Source: Betaproteobacteria bacterium
GTDB lineage: Bacteria; Pseudomonadota; Gammaproteobacteria; Burkholderiales; Casimicrobiaceae
Assembly: GCA_016716425.1 (NCBI GenBank)
Contig: JADJWJ010000009.1
Span: forward strand, 62,001-126,000
DNA length: 64,000 bases
Direction of reading: 5' to 3'
In this document: piece by piece, positions 62,894 to 64,000 of the stretch
Layout of the letters: each line of letters opens with the position of its first letter
How positions within the stretch are numbered: the stretch's first letter is position 1
Program-made: the position numbers and the translations under genes
The notes under the pieces: model-generated
What the model was told of the DNA's origin: nothing
The model's input: only the letters and a program-made list of their open reading frames with translations
Database searches by the model: none

Positions 62894-64000
62894 TCAGCGG
62901 AACGACGAGAACAGATCGCCGTCGGGCCAAGCGCGCTCCTGCCGGATGAAGTCGACGAGCCTCGGCTTGACGAGCGCGAGCGCGCCGTCCTCGCCGTTGC
63001 GCTGGGGGCTGCTGTTGATCAGCAGCACGTAGTTCGCGCCGATCGCCAGCCGCTCGACGTAGGTCTCGATGCCCGCGAGGCCGCCGTCCTTGCCCCAGCT
63101 GTAGCGCTTGCCGCCGCCCGCGTCGGGAAACGACTGCACCGCGTCCCAGCCCAGCCCCATCCAGTGGTCGGGCGACGGGCGCGCGATTCCGGGCGCGGGT
63201 TCGAGCATCGCCTGCAGCATCGGCGGCGACAGGAATGGCCGGCCCGTGCGCGAGCCGTCGATCGCCGTCATCACGCGCGCCATGTCGACGCAGGACGCCT
63301 GCCAGCCCCCGGACGCCATGACCATGCGCGAATTGCCGCCGGGGACCGGATGCTCGGTGCCGAGGACGTAGCGCTTCGCCTCGCCGGGGTTGTAGCGCGG
63401 CGGGTCGCCGTCGAGGCGCAGGCCGGGGGCGCCCATCGGCTGCAGCGCGAGCGCACGCACGGCCTCCGGATACGGCTGGCGCGTCACCGCCGACACGATC
63501 GCGCCCAGCAACACGAAGCCGAAGTTCGAGTACGCCTGCTTCGTGCCCGGCGCGAAATCGAGCGGGACGCCCTTCATGTAGCGGATCATCTGCAGCGGCG
63601 TGGGCGGCGCGTCGAGCTTGAGCGCCGTGCGGATGCGCGGCCCCCAGCCCGAAGGATCGCCGCTGACCTTGCGGTCCCACCCGCCCGTGTGGTGCAGGCA
63701 CATCTGTACCGTGATCTCGGACAGGCGCGGGTCCTCGCGGTGGCCCGGCGGCAGCGGCAGGTCGCGGAACCACGAGAACACCCGGTCCGTCAGCTTCACC
63801 TTGCCGTCCTCGACGAGCTTGAGGATCGTCTGCGCGGTGAGCACCTTCGACACGCTCGCGAGCGCCACGTACGTGTCGGGCCGCATCGGCGTGCGCGCCT
63901 GCAGGTCGGCGTACCCGTACCCGCGCGCGAGCTTGAGCTTTCCTTCGTGCGCGACCGCGATCGCCGCACCCGGAACGCCGTGCGCGTGCAGGATCTGCGT
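62894..64000 (-). CDS. serine hydrolase of the class C beta-lactamase family (partial, 5' end beyond window)
   Basis: Carboxyl-terminal 368 residues of a beta-lactamase-fold esterase or peptidase; the coding frame runs open to the window edge, with matching family sequence (GVPGAAIAVAHEGKLKLARG). The SxxK motif is in LASVSKVLTAQ, the YxN equivalent in QAYSNFGFVLLG, and the third motif probably in WGKDGGLAG. This family covers esterases, D-aminopeptidases and penicillin-binding-like enzymes, so resistance is not implied. Convergent with the CitE-like gene. Confidence 0.88.
   Translation of the reverse strand, partial: TQILHAHGVPGAAIAVAHEGKLKLARGYGYADLQARTPMRPDTYVALASVSKVLTAQTILKLVEDGKVKLTDRVFSWFRDLPLPPGHREDPRLSEITVQMCLHHTGGWDRKVSGDPSGWGPRIRTALKLDAPPTPLQMIRYMKGVPLDFAPGTKQAYSNFGFVLLGAIVSAVTRQPYPEAVRALALQPMGAPGLRLDGDPPRYNPGEAKRYVLGTEHPVPGGNSRMVMASGGWQASCVDMARVMTAIDGSRTGRPFLSPPMLQAMLEPAPGIARPSPDHWMGLGWDAVQSFPDAGGGKRYSWGKDGGLAGIETYVERLAIGANYVLLINSSPQRNGEDGALALVKPRLVDFIRQERAWPDGDLFSSFR

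Noticed and set aside
62894..64000. Antibiotic-resistance beta-lactamase
   Set aside because: The SxxK-family fold is shared with many esterases and peptidases, and nothing specific to a resistance enzyme is seen.

Overview
The window is chromosomal DNA from a very GC-rich proteobacterium, most likely a betaproteobacterium of Burkholderiales type, possibly from a metagenome assembly. Three things support this: the rpmF-plsX-fabHDG-acpP-fabF block, the nadE-glnB and yhdP-glnE neighbourhoods, and the TRAP and Liv transporter operons. Genes are dense and mostly housekeeping or ordinary catabolism. I see no CRISPR array, prophage, complete insertion sequence or recognisable defence system. The unusual material is in the intergenic DNA, which holds several families of dispersed and tandem repeats.

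Layout. 0-4.4 kb: GDSL esterase lipoprotein, lytic transglycosylase, FAA-hydrolase-family enzyme, Tat-exported flavin amine oxidase, and a small apparently frameshifted gene. 4.4-13.9 kb: tRNA-Ser(GCU), lysC (one-base frameshift in this sequence), then the fatty-acid synthesis block read leftward (yceD, rpmF, plsX, fabH, fabD, fabG, acpP, fabF). Divergent from it are maf/yceF and an RsmI-like methyltransferase. 14-18.8 kb: CBS-domain protein and a TRAP operon whose large permease carries a long low-complexity insert. 18.9-21.8 kb: recR, ybaB, dnaX and the 4.5S SRP RNA. 21.9-24 kb: creatininase-like protein and exported beta-propeller protein. 24.3-33.5 kb: the conserved ftsK-lolA-rarA-serS order, split by a forward-strand cassette (HpcH/HpaI aldolase, 2-hydroxyacid dehydrogenase, glycerophosphodiesterase). 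33.6-43.4 kb: trxB, Smr protein, two small membrane proteins, yhdP and divergent glnE. 43.4-48.4 kb: ilvE, a zinc-finger protein, waaF, a SnoaL-like protein and tldD. 48.4-53.8 kb: a branched-chain amino acid ABC transporter with a fused LivM-LivG protein. 54-56.6 kb: mscL, glnB, nadE. 56.7-64 kb: FemAB-like acyltransferase, S41-like protease, deacetylase, an enoyl-CoA hydratase/SDR/CitE-like cassette, and a serine hydrolase cut by the window edge.

The repeats are of several kinds. A roughly 155-bp element has one copy on each strand, at about 11.7 and 24.0 kb. Inverted repeats with GGGTCAGAC ends lie at 29.9, 45.1 and 54.9 kb, the first a perfect 50-bp palindrome exactly filling the gap between two convergent stop codons. 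A 68-bp imperfect palindrome contains the likely lolA start codon. Tandem arrays have periods of 76, 60 and 117 bp. The 117-bp array lies between livH and the livM-livG fusion and encodes a repeated 39-residue peptide in a frame that overlaps both neighbours, interrupted by a 20-G homopolymer. These arrays and the lysC frameshift are also places where assembly errors are likely.
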